42,809 nt of DNA, taken from the NCBI GenBank assembly GCA_031553775.1, contig JAVBLA010000010.1, forward strand, positions 1-42,809. The letters run 5' to 3'. Position 1 is the first letter of the stretch. Every line of letters starts with the position of its first letter. This DNA comes from JAISFI01 sp031553775 (GTDB lineage: Bacteria > Bacteroidota > Bacteroidia > Bacteroidales > Azobacteroidaceae). Shown here in pieces: positions 11,001 through 19,841 of the stretch. A program made the position numbers and the translations under genes. The notes under the pieces were generated by a model, which had not been told where the DNA came from, searched no databases, and was given only the letters and a program-made list of their open reading frames with translations.

Positions 11001-11668
11001 TAGGAGGTTTGGTAGGTGCTGCCCAATCGTTGACTATTAAAAATTCATACTTCACAGGTACTGTAACCGCACCGACCGGTTCCTGGATGAACAATGCCGG
11101 AGGTATCGTTTCACTGAATGAAGATGATAATGTCAGTCTGGTAGGAGTGGCTTCCATTGCTGCTTCCATCACCGGAGGTACGGTAAATGAATTCGTAGCA
11201 AGGGGAAATGCAATCCTGGAACTCACCAATTGTTTTGCAAGTTCCGAAATGACACTTTCAGCGGAAGATACATCCAGCGCCAGTTCTATTCCCAAGGCTA
11301 CTGCTGAACAAAAGAAACCATTGTCTTCTTTCAAATCGCAGGCATTATATAATACAATGGGCTGGGATTTCTCTAAAGTATGGTATATCGAAGGATCTAG
11401 TTTGCCGAAATTGAATGGAATCCAAACGTCTATGAAGCAGCTATCCTACTCAGATGTATTGAATGCAACAGTGTATGCCAAAGGTGGTATGGTCTATGTA
11501 AAAGTGGAAAATCCCTCTGTATTGGCTATATACGATCTGACAGGAAGACTGGTTGAAACGGCAAAAATAGAGAGCGGAGAAACTCCGGTTCTTCTGCCGA
11601 AAGGAATCTATGTAGTGAAGCTCACTTCTGACAAGGGTTCATTCTCTTCTAAAGTACTCAACAAATAA
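8027..11668 (+). CDS. GLUG-repeat / Ig-like surface protein with T9SS-like tail
   Basis: A 1213-residue secreted protein with a signal peptide ending near SAFSQ. It contains three copies of a roughly 300-residue beta-helical unit (about 28-325, 411-745, 840-1130), each opening like YVLANDITLSS...W.PLGT / F.GTFDGNGHVIKNL and passing through YVEGRDHVA.I.GG and GG(L/I)(V/I)GT...SYF.G steps (GLUG motif). The copies are separated by Ig-like Big_2-type domains (SSSNPSVATVSAGGVITSVG near 365). The last 75 residues form a type A sorting domain (LAIYDLTGRLVETAKIESG ... KGIYVVKLTSD). Proteins of this kind are adhesins or glycan binders; binding to the locus substrate is inferred from position only. Confidence 0.85.
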   Translation: MKSRFYTNLKAAFLVAVLASISVFSAFSQTSITNEAGLKAMLTNDATASYVLANDITLSSAWTPLGTDASPFKGTFDGNGHVIKNLQINQITNMVGFFGKASGAIIKNIGFENARVVGANQQDVAIIVGKAESTVIEKCYAVGYVEGRDHVATIVGGSTTTTVRNCYAYAQVVSNAYQPGGLVGTSNQTDVLNSYFAGQVSCETQNTGGIVALMEGSVESNLKNTVSMASLVKGGADNTGRILGNIDNKPCVLDNNYAYEGTLVNGAVVAQDNPDATATGKQGASTTLTSLKTKNFYATTMNWDMENTWSIVEGTGFPLFKGQSVPANVDYIVGFPSANTILAMGEDKTVSATSVIPGKTVYYSSSNPSVATVSAGGVITSVGVGTITISAYTQDDAFSKGATATFQLEVIAQVNLNITTAQDLFNIRYKLDGEFSLMNDIDLAGTPYENWEPIVGFTGTLSGNGHIIKNYIVNKPEGNQVGFFSTTLGATITKLGVEGASVIGGAGTSNGADVGVLIGRASGTTIKECYTTDSYVEGRDHVAGIIGGSVSYAANPEQKTVIQDSYSTAIVKSRQYQAGGIIGTAVFTDVINCYFSGTAETPNSNTGGIISLLDGGNNSIKNCVLLAPYMKGGRVDRILGNNNGQTVGDASGILLENNFSRVDMKRGTGDILSLSPLPSSDQNLGKDKVHGANIPFNSVDNAASSKQKFFYTDSLHWDFQNTWKMLTETGGDENRIYPVLKWQTAKVKSHMFGFPTGAQKVVAGSTLNYISFGSHGQPVSYTVDNDMILWMEEYNGQATIYTDENYPGVAHLTAQTEGTAYMQESTVSLEIEVVGEADLFKNISTAEEFNSIRQDMLGYYNLMADIDLSGYTNFEPIGTKENPFRGRLIGNNKSIKGLKIDRASTNVQGLFGYANGALFKDFSLSVHVVGSQDAGGLLGKGVGVKIERVAVTGYIEGNDHVGAISGGTDKGTISQITNCFANAQVVTRSSQVGGLVGAAQSLTIKNSYFTGTVTAPTGSWMNNAGGIVSLNEDDNVSLVGVASIAASITGGTVNEFVARGNAILELTNCFASSEMTLSAEDTSSASSIPKATAEQKKPLSSFKSQALYNTMGWDFSKVWYIEGSSLPKLNGIQTSMKQLSYSDVLNATVYAKGGMVYVKVENPSVLAIYDLTGRLVETAKIESGETPVLLPKGIYVVKLTSDKGSFSSKVLNK

Positions 11669-11692
11669 AAATAGCTGAATAATAGCTTCTTA

Positions 11693-11724
11693 ATCCCGGA
11701 GGAGTATAATTCCTCCTCCGGGAT
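11693..11724 (+). terminator. Strong hairpin between the GLUG gene and susC
   Basis: Perfect 12-bp stem ATCCCGGAGGAG / CTCCTCCGGGAT with an 8-base loop. No T-run follows, so it is not a textbook terminator. It could reduce read-through, stabilise mRNA ends, or attenuate susC. Confidence 0.55.
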
Positions 11725-11730
11725 ATTATA

Positions 11731-11761
11731 AAATCGAATGTCATACTGAATAAATCGAATG
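11731..11761 (+). repeat. Direct repeat AAATCGAATG, 21-bp spacing
   Basis: AAATCGAATG occurs at 11731-11740 and 11752-11761, directly before the susC ATG at 11764. The 21-bp period equals two helical turns, which would suit a regulator dimer. Chance cannot be excluded. Confidence 0.35.
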
Positions 11762-11763
11762 CA

Positions 11764-14700
11764 ATGAAAGAACATATAAAAGTATCTCTGTTTGTTACGA
11801 GGTTTTTTACTTTTATGGTTATGCTTCTTGCTCTTAATCTTACTTTGTATGCGGAAACGGTACAAAGTAAAAAAAGAGTTTCGGGGCGTGTAACCGATAC
11901 AACCGGTGAATTGCTGGCCGGGGTAACTATTATGGAAAAAGGGACTACAAACGGAACGGTGTCTGATCTGGATGGTCAGTATACTTTACAGGTAGAAGAT
12001 CCTCATAATGCCATTTTACTAATATCATACCTGGGATATAAATCCCAGGAAAGAAAAGTGGGAACCGCAACGCTGATAGATTTTGTCATGGAAGAAGAAG
12101 TTTCCGACTTGAATGAAGTTGTAGTGGTTGCTTACGGGGAGCAACGAAAGATAAGTGTAATAGGCGCTCAATCTACACTTAAGCAAAGAGATTTAAAACA
12201 ACCTGTGGCTAACCTGAGTTCATCTTTAGCAGGCCGTGTGGCAGGCGTAGTTGCAGTACAACGTACCGGGGAACCGGGAAAAGATAATTCAGATATCTGG
12301 ATCAGGGGACTTTCAACCTTTGCAGGACAAAGTTCTAATCCTTTAATTCTGGTAGATGGAGTGGAACGTGCATTTAATAATATCGATCCGGAAGATATTG
12401 AGTCGTTTACTATCCTGAAAGATGCTTCTGCTACTGCGGTATATGGAGTGCGTGGAGCCAATGGTGTAATTATCATTAAAACCAAACCGGGAAAACCAGG
12501 AAAACCGGTCTTTAGTGTGGACTATTATGAAAGTGTTACTCAATTGACTAAAATGCCTCAATTGGCTGATGGAGTGACTTACATGAGAGCGGCCAACGAA
12601 GCAGAAAGAAATAGTAGCTCGAATCCGAGTTTATATATTCCCAAATATAGTGAGGAATATATACAAAATACGATTGACCAGGTTGATAAATACCTATATC
12701 CCGATGTCGACTGGTTCAAAGAAATGTATAATGATTTCGGGCATAACCGGAGAGCAAATGTTAATGTGAGAGGAGGAAGTACAGATGCTTCTTATTATGC
12801 TTCATTGTCTTATTTCAATGAAAGAGGTCTGACGAAAACCGACGACTTGGAAGGATATAATTCCGATTTGACATTTACCCGATATAATTTTGTGACAAAT
12901 GTAAACGTGAAAGCAACTTCCAAAACATGGATAGATATAGGCATTCAAGGTTATGTGTCAGAAGGGAATTATCCGGCAATATCTACAAAAGATGCTTTTG
13001 AACAAGCTATGTGGATGACTCCGGTGGCTTATCCAGTTCTGTATCCGGATCGATCTGTTCCGGGAGTTAATCCATTTGGGGATCAACGGAACCCTTATGC
13101 GGATATTGCTATGCGCGGATATAAGAATGAATACAGAAATCGCTTTAACTCGAATGTGAAAGTAACACAGGATTTGGACTTTTGGACTTTTTTGAGAGGA
13201 TTGAGATTTTCTGCTACACTGGCATTTGATACATACAATTGGCACGATATGAATCGTTCAAAAAGACCTACTACCTATTATGTAGATCGTAATGATCCCT
13301 ATGTATTGGATGAAGAAGGGAATAAAGTAAAAGATTCCAATGGCGAATATGTGTACAACTTGAACAGAACATTCGAAGGTAATAATACCCTTGGATACAG
13401 TAAAACTGCTGATGGGGACCGGAAGATGTACTTGGAAGCTTTATTAAATTATGGAAGAACTTTTGGTGATCATAATGTTAGTGCCTTATTTATGTTTAAT
13501 CAAAGTAGCAAAACAGTCACTACCAATGCAAATGATTTCTATGCAGCTGCTCCTTATCGTGATAGAGGAATTGCTGCACGTCTGACCTATTCTTTCCTGG
13601 ATAAGTATTTTGCGGAGTTCAATATCGGATATAATGGAGCTGAAAATTTTGCTCCGGAAAACCGTTATGGAACTTTTCCGGCTATAGGTGTTGGATGGGT
13701 AGTTTCCAATGAAAAATTCTGGGAGCCGATTCTCCCGGTTGTATCATTCTTTAAGATTCGTTATACCGATGGTTATGTAGGTAGTAGTTCTATTACAGGC
13801 GGAAGACGTTTTGCTTACACAGATCAGATGTCTACCGGTAGTTCTGTGCCAGGGGCTACTTACGGAAAACCAAGAGAACATTTAGACGGAGTAACAATTT
13901 CTCAATATGCAATTCCTGCACGTTGGGAGAAGGCTCGTAAACAAGATTTGGGTATTGATCTTAAAATGTTTAAAGATGAATTGTCCATTGGAGTGGACCT
14001 TTATAAAGAACATAGAACAGACATCTTTTTGCAAAGGCAAGGAGTCCCTTTGTATGTGGGGCTGGCTTCTATGCCTCAGGCAAATCTTGGTATTGTAGAT
14101 AGTGAGGGATTAGAATTAACCATGGAATACAATAAGCCTTTGACCAAGGATATGTTTTTGACATTAAGAGGAAATTTAACTTGGGCGGAAAATGAAGTAA
14201 TCGAAAATGATAAACCTTATCCTGCTTATCCATGGATGGAAGGCAAAAGGGGTGATAACGTTCTGGCTCGATACGGATATATAGCTGATGGTTTGTTTGA
14301 ATCTTATGATGAAATTCCTCAAACACAGGAAGAAGCAGGAAAAAATGGGAAACATGCCTGGCAAATGCCGGGGTTGAGTCCTGGAGACATCAAATACAGG
14401 GATTTGAATGGAGATGGAGTTATTGATGATAATGACAGATGTAAAATAGGGGAAGGCGATGTACCTAAAATAATGTATGGATTCGGTTTTGATTTTCAGT
14501 GGAAGAACCTTTCTGTCGGAATGCTTTTTATGGGAATACATGGAGCAGATCGTTATTTAAACGGAAAATGTATACAACCGTTTTCAGGTGATGGCGGGGT
14601 TGGTAATCTTTATACTAACATTGAAGATCGCTGGACTGAAGATAACCCTAGCCAGGATGTATTTTACCCCCGTTTGGCCTGGGGAGGAGGAGACCAGCAT

Positions 14701-14961
14701 AATCAAAACAACTTTAGACAAAGTACCTGGTGGATTAAAAGTGTTGATTTTATTCGCTTGAAAAATTGTATTGTTACCTACAGGTTCCCTAAAAAGTGGA
14801 CTAATAAAGTTTCTTTACAGGGAGCTGAGGTTTATTTCATGGGAAGCAATCTTTTTACCATATCTGATTTTAAACTTTGGGATCCGGAGTTGAATACAGA
14901 TAATGGTACGCTTTATCCAAATGTGGCAACCTATTCTTTAGGCCTTAGTTTTAATTTTTAA
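11764..14961 (+). CDS. SusC/RagA-family TonB-dependent outer-membrane transporter
   Basis: A 1065-residue SusC-like importer. Signal peptide, then a CarboxypepD_reg-like domain (about 35-110: VSGRVTDTTGELLAGVTIME ... YLGYKSQE), then the LNEVVVVAYGEQRK segment leading into the plug (about 115-235, with SSSLAGRVAGVVAVQRTGEP, DIWIRGLSTFAG and ILKDASATAVYGVRGANGV). The rest is a 22-strand barrel ending in TYSLGLSFNF with a terminal aromatic. Such proteins import oligosaccharides or glycopeptides using TonB energy together with the SusD lid encoded 13 bases downstream. Substrate cannot be read directly; the neighbouring GH92 and peptidase genes suggest mannosylated peptides or mannan fragments. 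Confidence 0.95.
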   Translation: MKEHIKVSLFVTRFFTFMVMLLALNLTLYAETVQSKKRVSGRVTDTTGELLAGVTIMEKGTTNGTVSDLDGQYTLQVEDPHNAILLISYLGYKSQERKVGTATLIDFVMEEEVSDLNEVVVVAYGEQRKISVIGAQSTLKQRDLKQPVANLSSSLAGRVAGVVAVQRTGEPGKDNSDIWIRGLSTFAGQSSNPLILVDGVERAFNNIDPEDIESFTILKDASATAVYGVRGANGVIIIKTKPGKPGKPVFSVDYYESVTQLTKMPQLADGVTYMRAANEAERNSSSNPSLYIPKYSEEYIQNTIDQVDKYLYPDVDWFKEMYNDFGHNRRANVNVRGGSTDASYYASLSYFNERGLTKTDDLEGYNSDLTFTRYNFVTNVNVKATSKTWIDIGIQGYVSEGNYPAISTKDAFEQAMWMTPVAYPVLYPDRSVPGVNPFGDQRNPYADIAMRGYKNEYRNRFNSNVKVTQDLDFWTFLRGLRFSATLAFDTYNWHDMNRSKRPTTYYVDRNDPYVLDEEGNKVKDSNGEYVYNLNRTFEGNNTLGYSKTADGDRKMYLEALLNYGRTFGDHNVSALFMFNQSSKTVTTNANDFYAAAPYRDRGIAARLTYSFLDKYFAEFNIGYNGAENFAPENRYGTFPAIGVGWVVSNEKFWEPILPVVSFFKIRYTDGYVGSSSITGGRRFAYTDQMSTGSSVPGATYGKPREHLDGVTISQYAIPARWEKARKQDLGIDLKMFKDELSIGVDLYKEHRTDIFLQRQGVPLYVGLASMPQANLGIVDSEGLELTMEYNKPLTKDMFLTLRGNLTWAENEVIENDKPYPAYPWMEGKRGDNVLARYGYIADGLFESYDEIPQTQEEAGKNGKHAWQMPGLSPGDIKYRDLNGDGVIDDNDRCKIGEGDVPKIMYGFGFDFQWKNLSVGMLFMGIHGADRYLNGKCIQPFSGDGGVGNLYTNIEDRWTEDNPSQDVFYPRLAWGGGDQHNQNNFRQSTWWIKSVDFIRLKNCIVTYRFPKKWTNKVSLQGAEVYFMGSNLFTISDFKLWDPELNTDNGTLYPNVATYSLGLSFNF

Positions 14962-14974
14962 TGGAATAGTTCTT

Positions 14975-16867
14975 ATGACAAAAATAAAATTAATATTTGT
15001 CTTGATGATATCGTTACTCTACTTATCTTGTGACGATGGTTTCTTTGAACAAATACCGGATGATACACTGACTATCGAACAAACATTCAAATATGCAATT
15101 ACGACCAAAGGATACTTGGCCAATGTCTATTCTTATATTCCTGATGAACATCATCAACGTTGGCCAGGAGCTTCGAATGCCGGTGCATGGACTGCCGGAT
15201 CCAGCGAAGCTGAATATGTATGGAATTTTGTAGGTACCCAGACTATTAATAACGGCTCATGGACCAGTAAAGACGATATGGTGAAAGCCTATTGGACTAA
15301 TTATTACCAGGGAATCAATAAGGCTGGGGTTTTTATGGAAAATGTGGATAAATGTGCAGAATTGATTACTCCGACTATAATAGATGGTGTTTCGGTGTTA
15401 GAGGATAAACGTCCGCAATTCAAGGCAGAAGCCAAAGCTCTGAGAGCGATCTATTATTTCTATCTATTTAAAATTTACGGGCCGGTAGTAATTATGGAAA
15501 AAAACCTCGGACCGAATGATACTTTTGATGAAATGCAGAAAGTCAGAAACTCTGTGGATGAATGTGTAGATTATATTGTCACAGAACTAATGGAAGCCGC
15601 AAAAGATCTTCCGGTGAAGAATCATGTGTCGGAAGTCGGACGTATCACTAAGCCGGTTTGCCATGCTGTTATTTCCCAGGTCAGATTGTTTGCTGCGAGT
15701 CCTTTGTATAATGGGAATCCTGATTATGCCGGCATGAGAAATTCAGATGGAAAACAATTGATTCCACAAACCGTTGACCGGTCAAAATGGCAACTTGCAG
15801 CTGAAGCCGCCAAAAATTTTATTGATTGGTATGTTCCCGGGACCTGTGATTTGTATAGATCATACACAGATGATCAAAAAACAGCTATTGATTCTTATTA
15901 TTCTTATAGGGAAACAGTCAGAGGAGATGATCCTTTATCAAATAAAGAATTGATCTTTTATCGGATGGAATTCGATTCTAACGGAATGTATGAATTAGTG
16001 CCGTACAATAACGGAGCGGCGAGTGAATATCGCGGAAGTGGAGGTAAGGGTGCTACCCAAGAAATTGTGGATGCATATTTTATGGCTAATGGTTTACCTA
16101 TCGAAGATCCGAATTCCGGTTATCCTCAAGCTTTTGCCACTTCTGCCAGTGACTATTACGATCCCGTGACAGGAAGAGTATTAGCACCCAAAGGTGTAAG
16201 TACAGAATGGGTAAAGAGAGAACCTCGCTTTTATGCCGATATTACATTTAATGGACAACGCTGGTTGAATACGAGTAATGGAATTTTTGTGACTACCATG
16301 AACAAATCCGGAAACTCAGGTGTGGATGTGGGTGGAAACGACTATTCTCCGACAGGCTATATCATCAGAAAAGCTGCTCCGTTAGGAGGTTGGGGTGTTG
16401 GAGGAAGAGCTCTCCCTCTGATTCGTCTGGCTGAAATTTATTTAAATTATGCAGAGGCTCTCAACGAATGGGATTTCAACATCAACAAAACTGAAATTCT
16501 CAAATATCTGAATCTGGTACGGGAAAGGGCAGGCATTCCTCAATACGGAAGCGAAGCAGGACAGATTCCAGCTCCCACAAATTATGCTGATATGCAGAAA
16601 ATGATTCGCAAGGAACGTACTGTGGAACTGGCATTCGAAAATCATCGCTATTTTGATGTTCGCAGATGGAAAATAGCTCCGGAAACTGAAAATGGCGATA
16701 TGCATGGTATGAATATCAAGGAAAATGCCCGTGCTTTCTATAATAAAGTGGTGTTTGAAACCCGGGTATTTACTGCCCCTAAACATTATTTCTTCCCGAT
16801 TCCGCAGGATGAGATCAATCGCGTGAAGTTGTTGGTACAGAATACCGGATGGGAACAGAAACAGTAA
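14975..16867 (+). CDS. SusD/RagB-family surface glycan-binding lipoprotein
   Basis: A 630-residue SusD homologue. The lipobox ends at Cys19 (LLYLSC) and is followed by DDGFFEQIPDD; acidic residues right after the Cys fit surface display of Bacteroidetes lipoproteins. Family features: FKYAITTKGYLANVY near the start, the RPQFKAEAKALRAIYYFYLFKIYGPV helix near 150, and the C-terminal RLAEIYLNYAEALNE, MIRKERTVELAFENHRYFDVRRWK and YFFPIPQDEINR. It binds ligand at the cell surface and caps the SusC barrel. It lies 13 bases after susC, so the two are translated from one mRNA. Confidence 0.95.
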   Translation: MTKIKLIFVLMISLLYLSCDDGFFEQIPDDTLTIEQTFKYAITTKGYLANVYSYIPDEHHQRWPGASNAGAWTAGSSEAEYVWNFVGTQTINNGSWTSKDDMVKAYWTNYYQGINKAGVFMENVDKCAELITPTIIDGVSVLEDKRPQFKAEAKALRAIYYFYLFKIYGPVVIMEKNLGPNDTFDEMQKVRNSVDECVDYIVTELMEAAKDLPVKNHVSEVGRITKPVCHAVISQVRLFAASPLYNGNPDYAGMRNSDGKQLIPQTVDRSKWQLAAEAAKNFIDWYVPGTCDLYRSYTDDQKTAIDSYYSYRETVRGDDPLSNKELIFYRMEFDSNGMYELVPYNNGAASEYRGSGGKGATQEIVDAYFMANGLPIEDPNSGYPQAFATSASDYYDPVTGRVLAPKGVSTEWVKREPRFYADITFNGQRWLNTSNGIFVTTMNKSGNSGVDVGGNDYSPTGYIIRKAAPLGGWGVGGRALPLIRLAEIYLNYAEALNEWDFNINKTEILKYLNLVRERAGIPQYGSEAGQIPAPTNYADMQKMIRKERTVELAFENHRYFDVRRWKIAPETENGDMHGMNIKENARAFYNKVVFETRVFTAPKHYFFPIPQDEINRVKLLVQNTGWEQKQ

Positions 16868-16885
16868 TTAATTATTATTAATACA

Positions 16886-16959
16886 TCTGGAAGAAAGAGT
16901 TTACGTTTGTGGCATGCATTTAGCATGATTACCGGAAACTACCGGCTCTTTCTTCCGGA
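16886..16959 (+). other. Possible structured RNA (three-way junction) before the peptidase gene
   Basis: An 11-bp perfect stem, GGAAGAAAGAG (16889-16899) with CTCTTTCTTCC (16946-16956), extends to 14 pairs with one G-U. It encloses two smaller hairpins: CATGC/GCATG at 16913-16927 and CCGG/CCGG at 16932-16945. The layout is a three-way junction ending 16 bases before the ATG at 16976. It matches no RNA family I recognise. Confidence 0.4.
16902..16909 (+). promoter_or_regulatory. Candidate -7 box TACGTTTG before the peptidase gene
   Basis: Matches TAnnTTTG. A start a few bases downstream would give a leader of about 60 bases. No good -33 element was found, and the box lies inside the three-way junction described at 16886-16959. 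Confidence 0.4.
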
Positions 16960-16975
16960 AAATATCGTAACAGAG

Positions 16976-19834
16976 ATGAATACAAATATTATCCTGAAAG
17001 TCTACCTGCTCACAGCAATATTTTTTAGCGCCATTACTTGTACCTGGGCCCTCAACGCTCCAACCGGACTAAAAGCACGGGCTTTTTCTCCAGGAGAAAT
17101 ACGGCTTACCTGGATTGACCAGTCGACCGATGAAACAAACTTTCAGTTGGAAAGATCCCTGGATGGAAAAACTTTTACGGTAATTGCCGTATTGGAAAAA
17201 GACAGGGTATTGTATGCAGACTCCTCTCTGAGTGCGGGAACAGTATACGGATACCGGCTCTGTGCAAAAAACGCTACGGAAACTTCCGGTTATGTTTATG
17301 CGGATCTGTTATCTACACCGTCCGCACCGGCTATTCCGGATATTACAAGATTAACCGGAAATACTTTATCCGTTCAGTATGAAAACTCGAATACCAGCGA
17401 AAATTCACCGAAGGTAATTGACAACGATATCAATACCAAATATCTTTTTAATTCTTCTTATGGATGGATTAAAATAACATTACCCAAACCGTATGTCGTG
17501 GAACAATATGAAATTGTATCGGCAAACGATGCCTCCGAAAGGGATCCGAAAAACTGGAAACTGGAAGGCTCGAACGATAACAGTACCTGGACAGGTATCG
17601 ATGTCCAGCAAAACCAAAAATTCCTGAACAGGAAATCTCCTTTACACTATGTAGTAGACAACACAACTTCCTATAAATATTACCGTCTGAACATTACCGG
17701 TAATAATGGAGGCAGTATGACCCAATTAGCGGAATTCCGCCTGTATGCCAACCGGGATGCGGAAGAAATGATGGCGGAAGCCGTGGAGGCGCCGACTACT
17801 TTCAATGCTGTTGCGGTTTCCGGCAATCAGATTCAACTAAGCTGGAAAGATAATTCCAATAATGAAGATTATTTCCTGCTGCAACGTTCAACCGACGGGT
17901 CGAACTGGGATTGGGAACAAAGAATACAGGCAAATGATAATTTCTATCGTTCGGTTTCCCTGAAAGCCAATACACAATACACATACCGGCTGAGAGCCGA
18001 AAATAAATACCGCCAATCGGCCTGGGCCATTGTTGCCCAAAAAACAATGGACGATACTCCTCCCCAAACCATACAGGAAGACTGGGATGTGCACCGGGCG
18101 CTCCTGACCCTGAAATATTATAACGATGAAGTGGCCGTATATTTCGATGCGGATGTGGACCAGTCTATTACCTGGCCGTTCAGCTTTTTTACGGATGCCT
18201 GGAAATATACCAAAAGTGTATACGGAAGCTATAGCGATCCGAGACTCTATGTTTTCTTCCATGCCGGTAAATATTCGGGAGGACATCCTTCTACCTGGAG
18301 CCGTGCCGACCATCATTACCTGAATGTACTCGACTTGGGAACGGGAGCCGGAACTGCCAGTGCCTGGCAAACATTAGATGGAAATGTAGACCTTCCGATC
18401 CATGAGATCAGTCATATTATGGAGGGAGCTTCATATGCCGTACATGGTTCTCCGGAAAGAGCTTGTTGGGGAGACAGTAAATACGCGGAGATCTACCAAT
18501 ATGATGTTTATCTCAAAATGAGCAAAATAGACAATGATAAGTACGGCATGGCCGCACAAGCGCAACGCTGGTACGAATCTTGTATGAAAAATAGCGATAG
18601 CAGTACACCCAAAAGTGGATGCTATTGGTTCCGGGATTTTTATTATCCTATTTATTCACTCTATGGAGGATCCGATATGCTGAATAAGTTTTTCTTGCTG
18701 ATGTCTCAATATTTTCCAACTAAAAATGGAAATTATATCCGTGATATGAATTACGGGGAGTTTTTCCATTTTTACAGTGGAGCCTGTGGCGTAGATATCA
18801 AAGAATATGCTGAAAAAGCTTTCGGATGGAGTACAGAATGGGAATACCAGTATGCCAATGCGAAAAAAGATTTTCCTTTTACATATGATACTCCGGTGAA
18901 AAAAATAACGGCGGATGGTGGTGAAGCTTCTTCGAAATATCCCATAACTTCCGATCCCCTGTCAGATCCGGCTAATCTGTTCGACGGAAAAACAGCTACA
19001 TTTTATGCAAGAATGGACAGAAGTGCGGATTCTTTCTGGGTACAATATGATGCTCAGCAGGCATATGCTTTGACCGACTATGCCCTGACTTCTGCAGACA
19101 ATGTTCAGTTCGATCCTAAAACCTGGACTTTATCTGCAAAAAATACCGGAGATGAAATCTGGACTGTGATTGATAGCAGGTCTAATCAATCGTTTTTATC
19201 CAGGATAGAAACAATTGTTTTTCCGGTTAATCATCCGGATCCTTACAGCTCTTATCGTTTGGAAGTAACAGAGATGCAGGGAAGTTCTATTAAATTTCAA
19301 TTAGCAGAATGGACCCTTTATGGAAGAGGCATGGCTATTCCCTCAATGCCGCAGTCATTCGGAAAGAAATCAATGTCGGATAACATGCTTACTTTGTCGT
19401 GGAATTTGCCGGTTGCCGGAGCTTCCGAATATGAAATATTCCGTTCGGAAAAAGAAAACGACCAGCAACTATATGCCGTACTGGCTTCTGAAGCCGGTAG
19501 CTTTAACGATTTTCTGGAAATGGATAAAACATATTATTACAAAATGAGGGCGGTGAATGGAAATCGTGCTTCTGCTTTTACTCCTGTAGTGGAAGTGAAA
19601 AATACATTATCACCTATTCAACAGGTTATTTTTGATGGAAACTTTCCCTGGAAAACCGATGGAAAAATCAGAATTTCGGATATTACAGGCAAATTCCTGT
19701 GCGAAAAATATATAACGGCAACAGACGAATGGAACTTGGCTTCTCGATGTGGATTGAAAAAAGGAGTTTATCTGGTGGTTTTTACTCCTGATAACGAAAA
19801 TAAGAAATATACCAAAGTATTGGCTGTAAAATAA
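16976..19834 (+). CDS. Secreted multidomain metallopeptidase (FN3, F5/8C, HExxH, T9SS-like tail)
   Basis: A 952-residue protein. ATG 16976 is chosen because the signal peptide (MNTNIILKVYLLTAIFFSA...) begins there; an upstream TTG lies in the candidate -7 box. Domains in order: FN3 (about 25-100), F5/8 type C-like (105-260), FN3 (270-360), peptidase-like domain (370-640), F5/8C-like (645-790), FN3 (795-880), and a type A sorting domain (ISDITGKFLCEKY ... KKGVYLVVFTP). The catalytic motif HEISH is at 476-480; a Glu 25 residues after the second His (WGDSKYAE) could be the third zinc ligand, as in gluzincins with a wide HExxH-to-E spacing such as M60. The exact peptidase family is not certain. 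It likely attacks protein or glycoprotein at the surface. The next peptidase gene starts 8 bases after the stop. Confidence 0.8.
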   Translation: MNTNIILKVYLLTAIFFSAITCTWALNAPTGLKARAFSPGEIRLTWIDQSTDETNFQLERSLDGKTFTVIAVLEKDRVLYADSSLSAGTVYGYRLCAKNATETSGYVYADLLSTPSAPAIPDITRLTGNTLSVQYENSNTSENSPKVIDNDINTKYLFNSSYGWIKITLPKPYVVEQYEIVSANDASERDPKNWKLEGSNDNSTWTGIDVQQNQKFLNRKSPLHYVVDNTTSYKYYRLNITGNNGGSMTQLAEFRLYANRDAEEMMAEAVEAPTTFNAVAVSGNQIQLSWKDNSNNEDYFLLQRSTDGSNWDWEQRIQANDNFYRSVSLKANTQYTYRLRAENKYRQSAWAIVAQKTMDDTPPQTIQEDWDVHRALLTLKYYNDEVAVYFDADVDQSITWPFSFFTDAWKYTKSVYGSYSDPRLYVFFHAGKYSGGHPSTWSRADHHYLNVLDLGTGAGTASAWQTLDGNVDLPIHEISHIMEGASYAVHGSPERACWGDSKYAEIYQYDVYLKMSKIDNDKYGMAAQAQRWYESCMKNSDSSTPKSGCYWFRDFYYPIYSLYGGSDMLNKFFLLMSQYFPTKNGNYIRDMNYGEFFHFYSGACGVDIKEYAEKAFGWSTEWEYQYANAKKDFPFTYDTPVKKITADGGEASSKYPITSDPLSDPANLFDGKTATFYARMDRSADSFWVQYDAQQAYALTDYALTSADNVQFDPKTWTLSAKNTGDEIWTVIDSRSNQSFLSRIETIVFPVNHPDPYSSYRLEVTEMQGSSIKFQLAEWTLYGRGMAIPSMPQSFGKKSMSDNMLTLSWNLPVAGASEYEIFRSEKENDQQLYAVLASEAGSFNDFLEMDKTYYYKMRAVNGNRASAFTPVVEVKNTLSPIQQVIFDGNFPWKTDGKIRISDITGKFLCEKYITATDEWNLASRCGLKKGVYLVVFTPDNENKKYTKVLAVK

Positions 19835-19841
19835 AAATCAT

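Noticed and set aside
16907..16978. Extended N-terminus of the HEISH peptidase from a TTG
   Set aside because: That TTG lies in a -7 promoter box, and the signal peptide begins at 16976.
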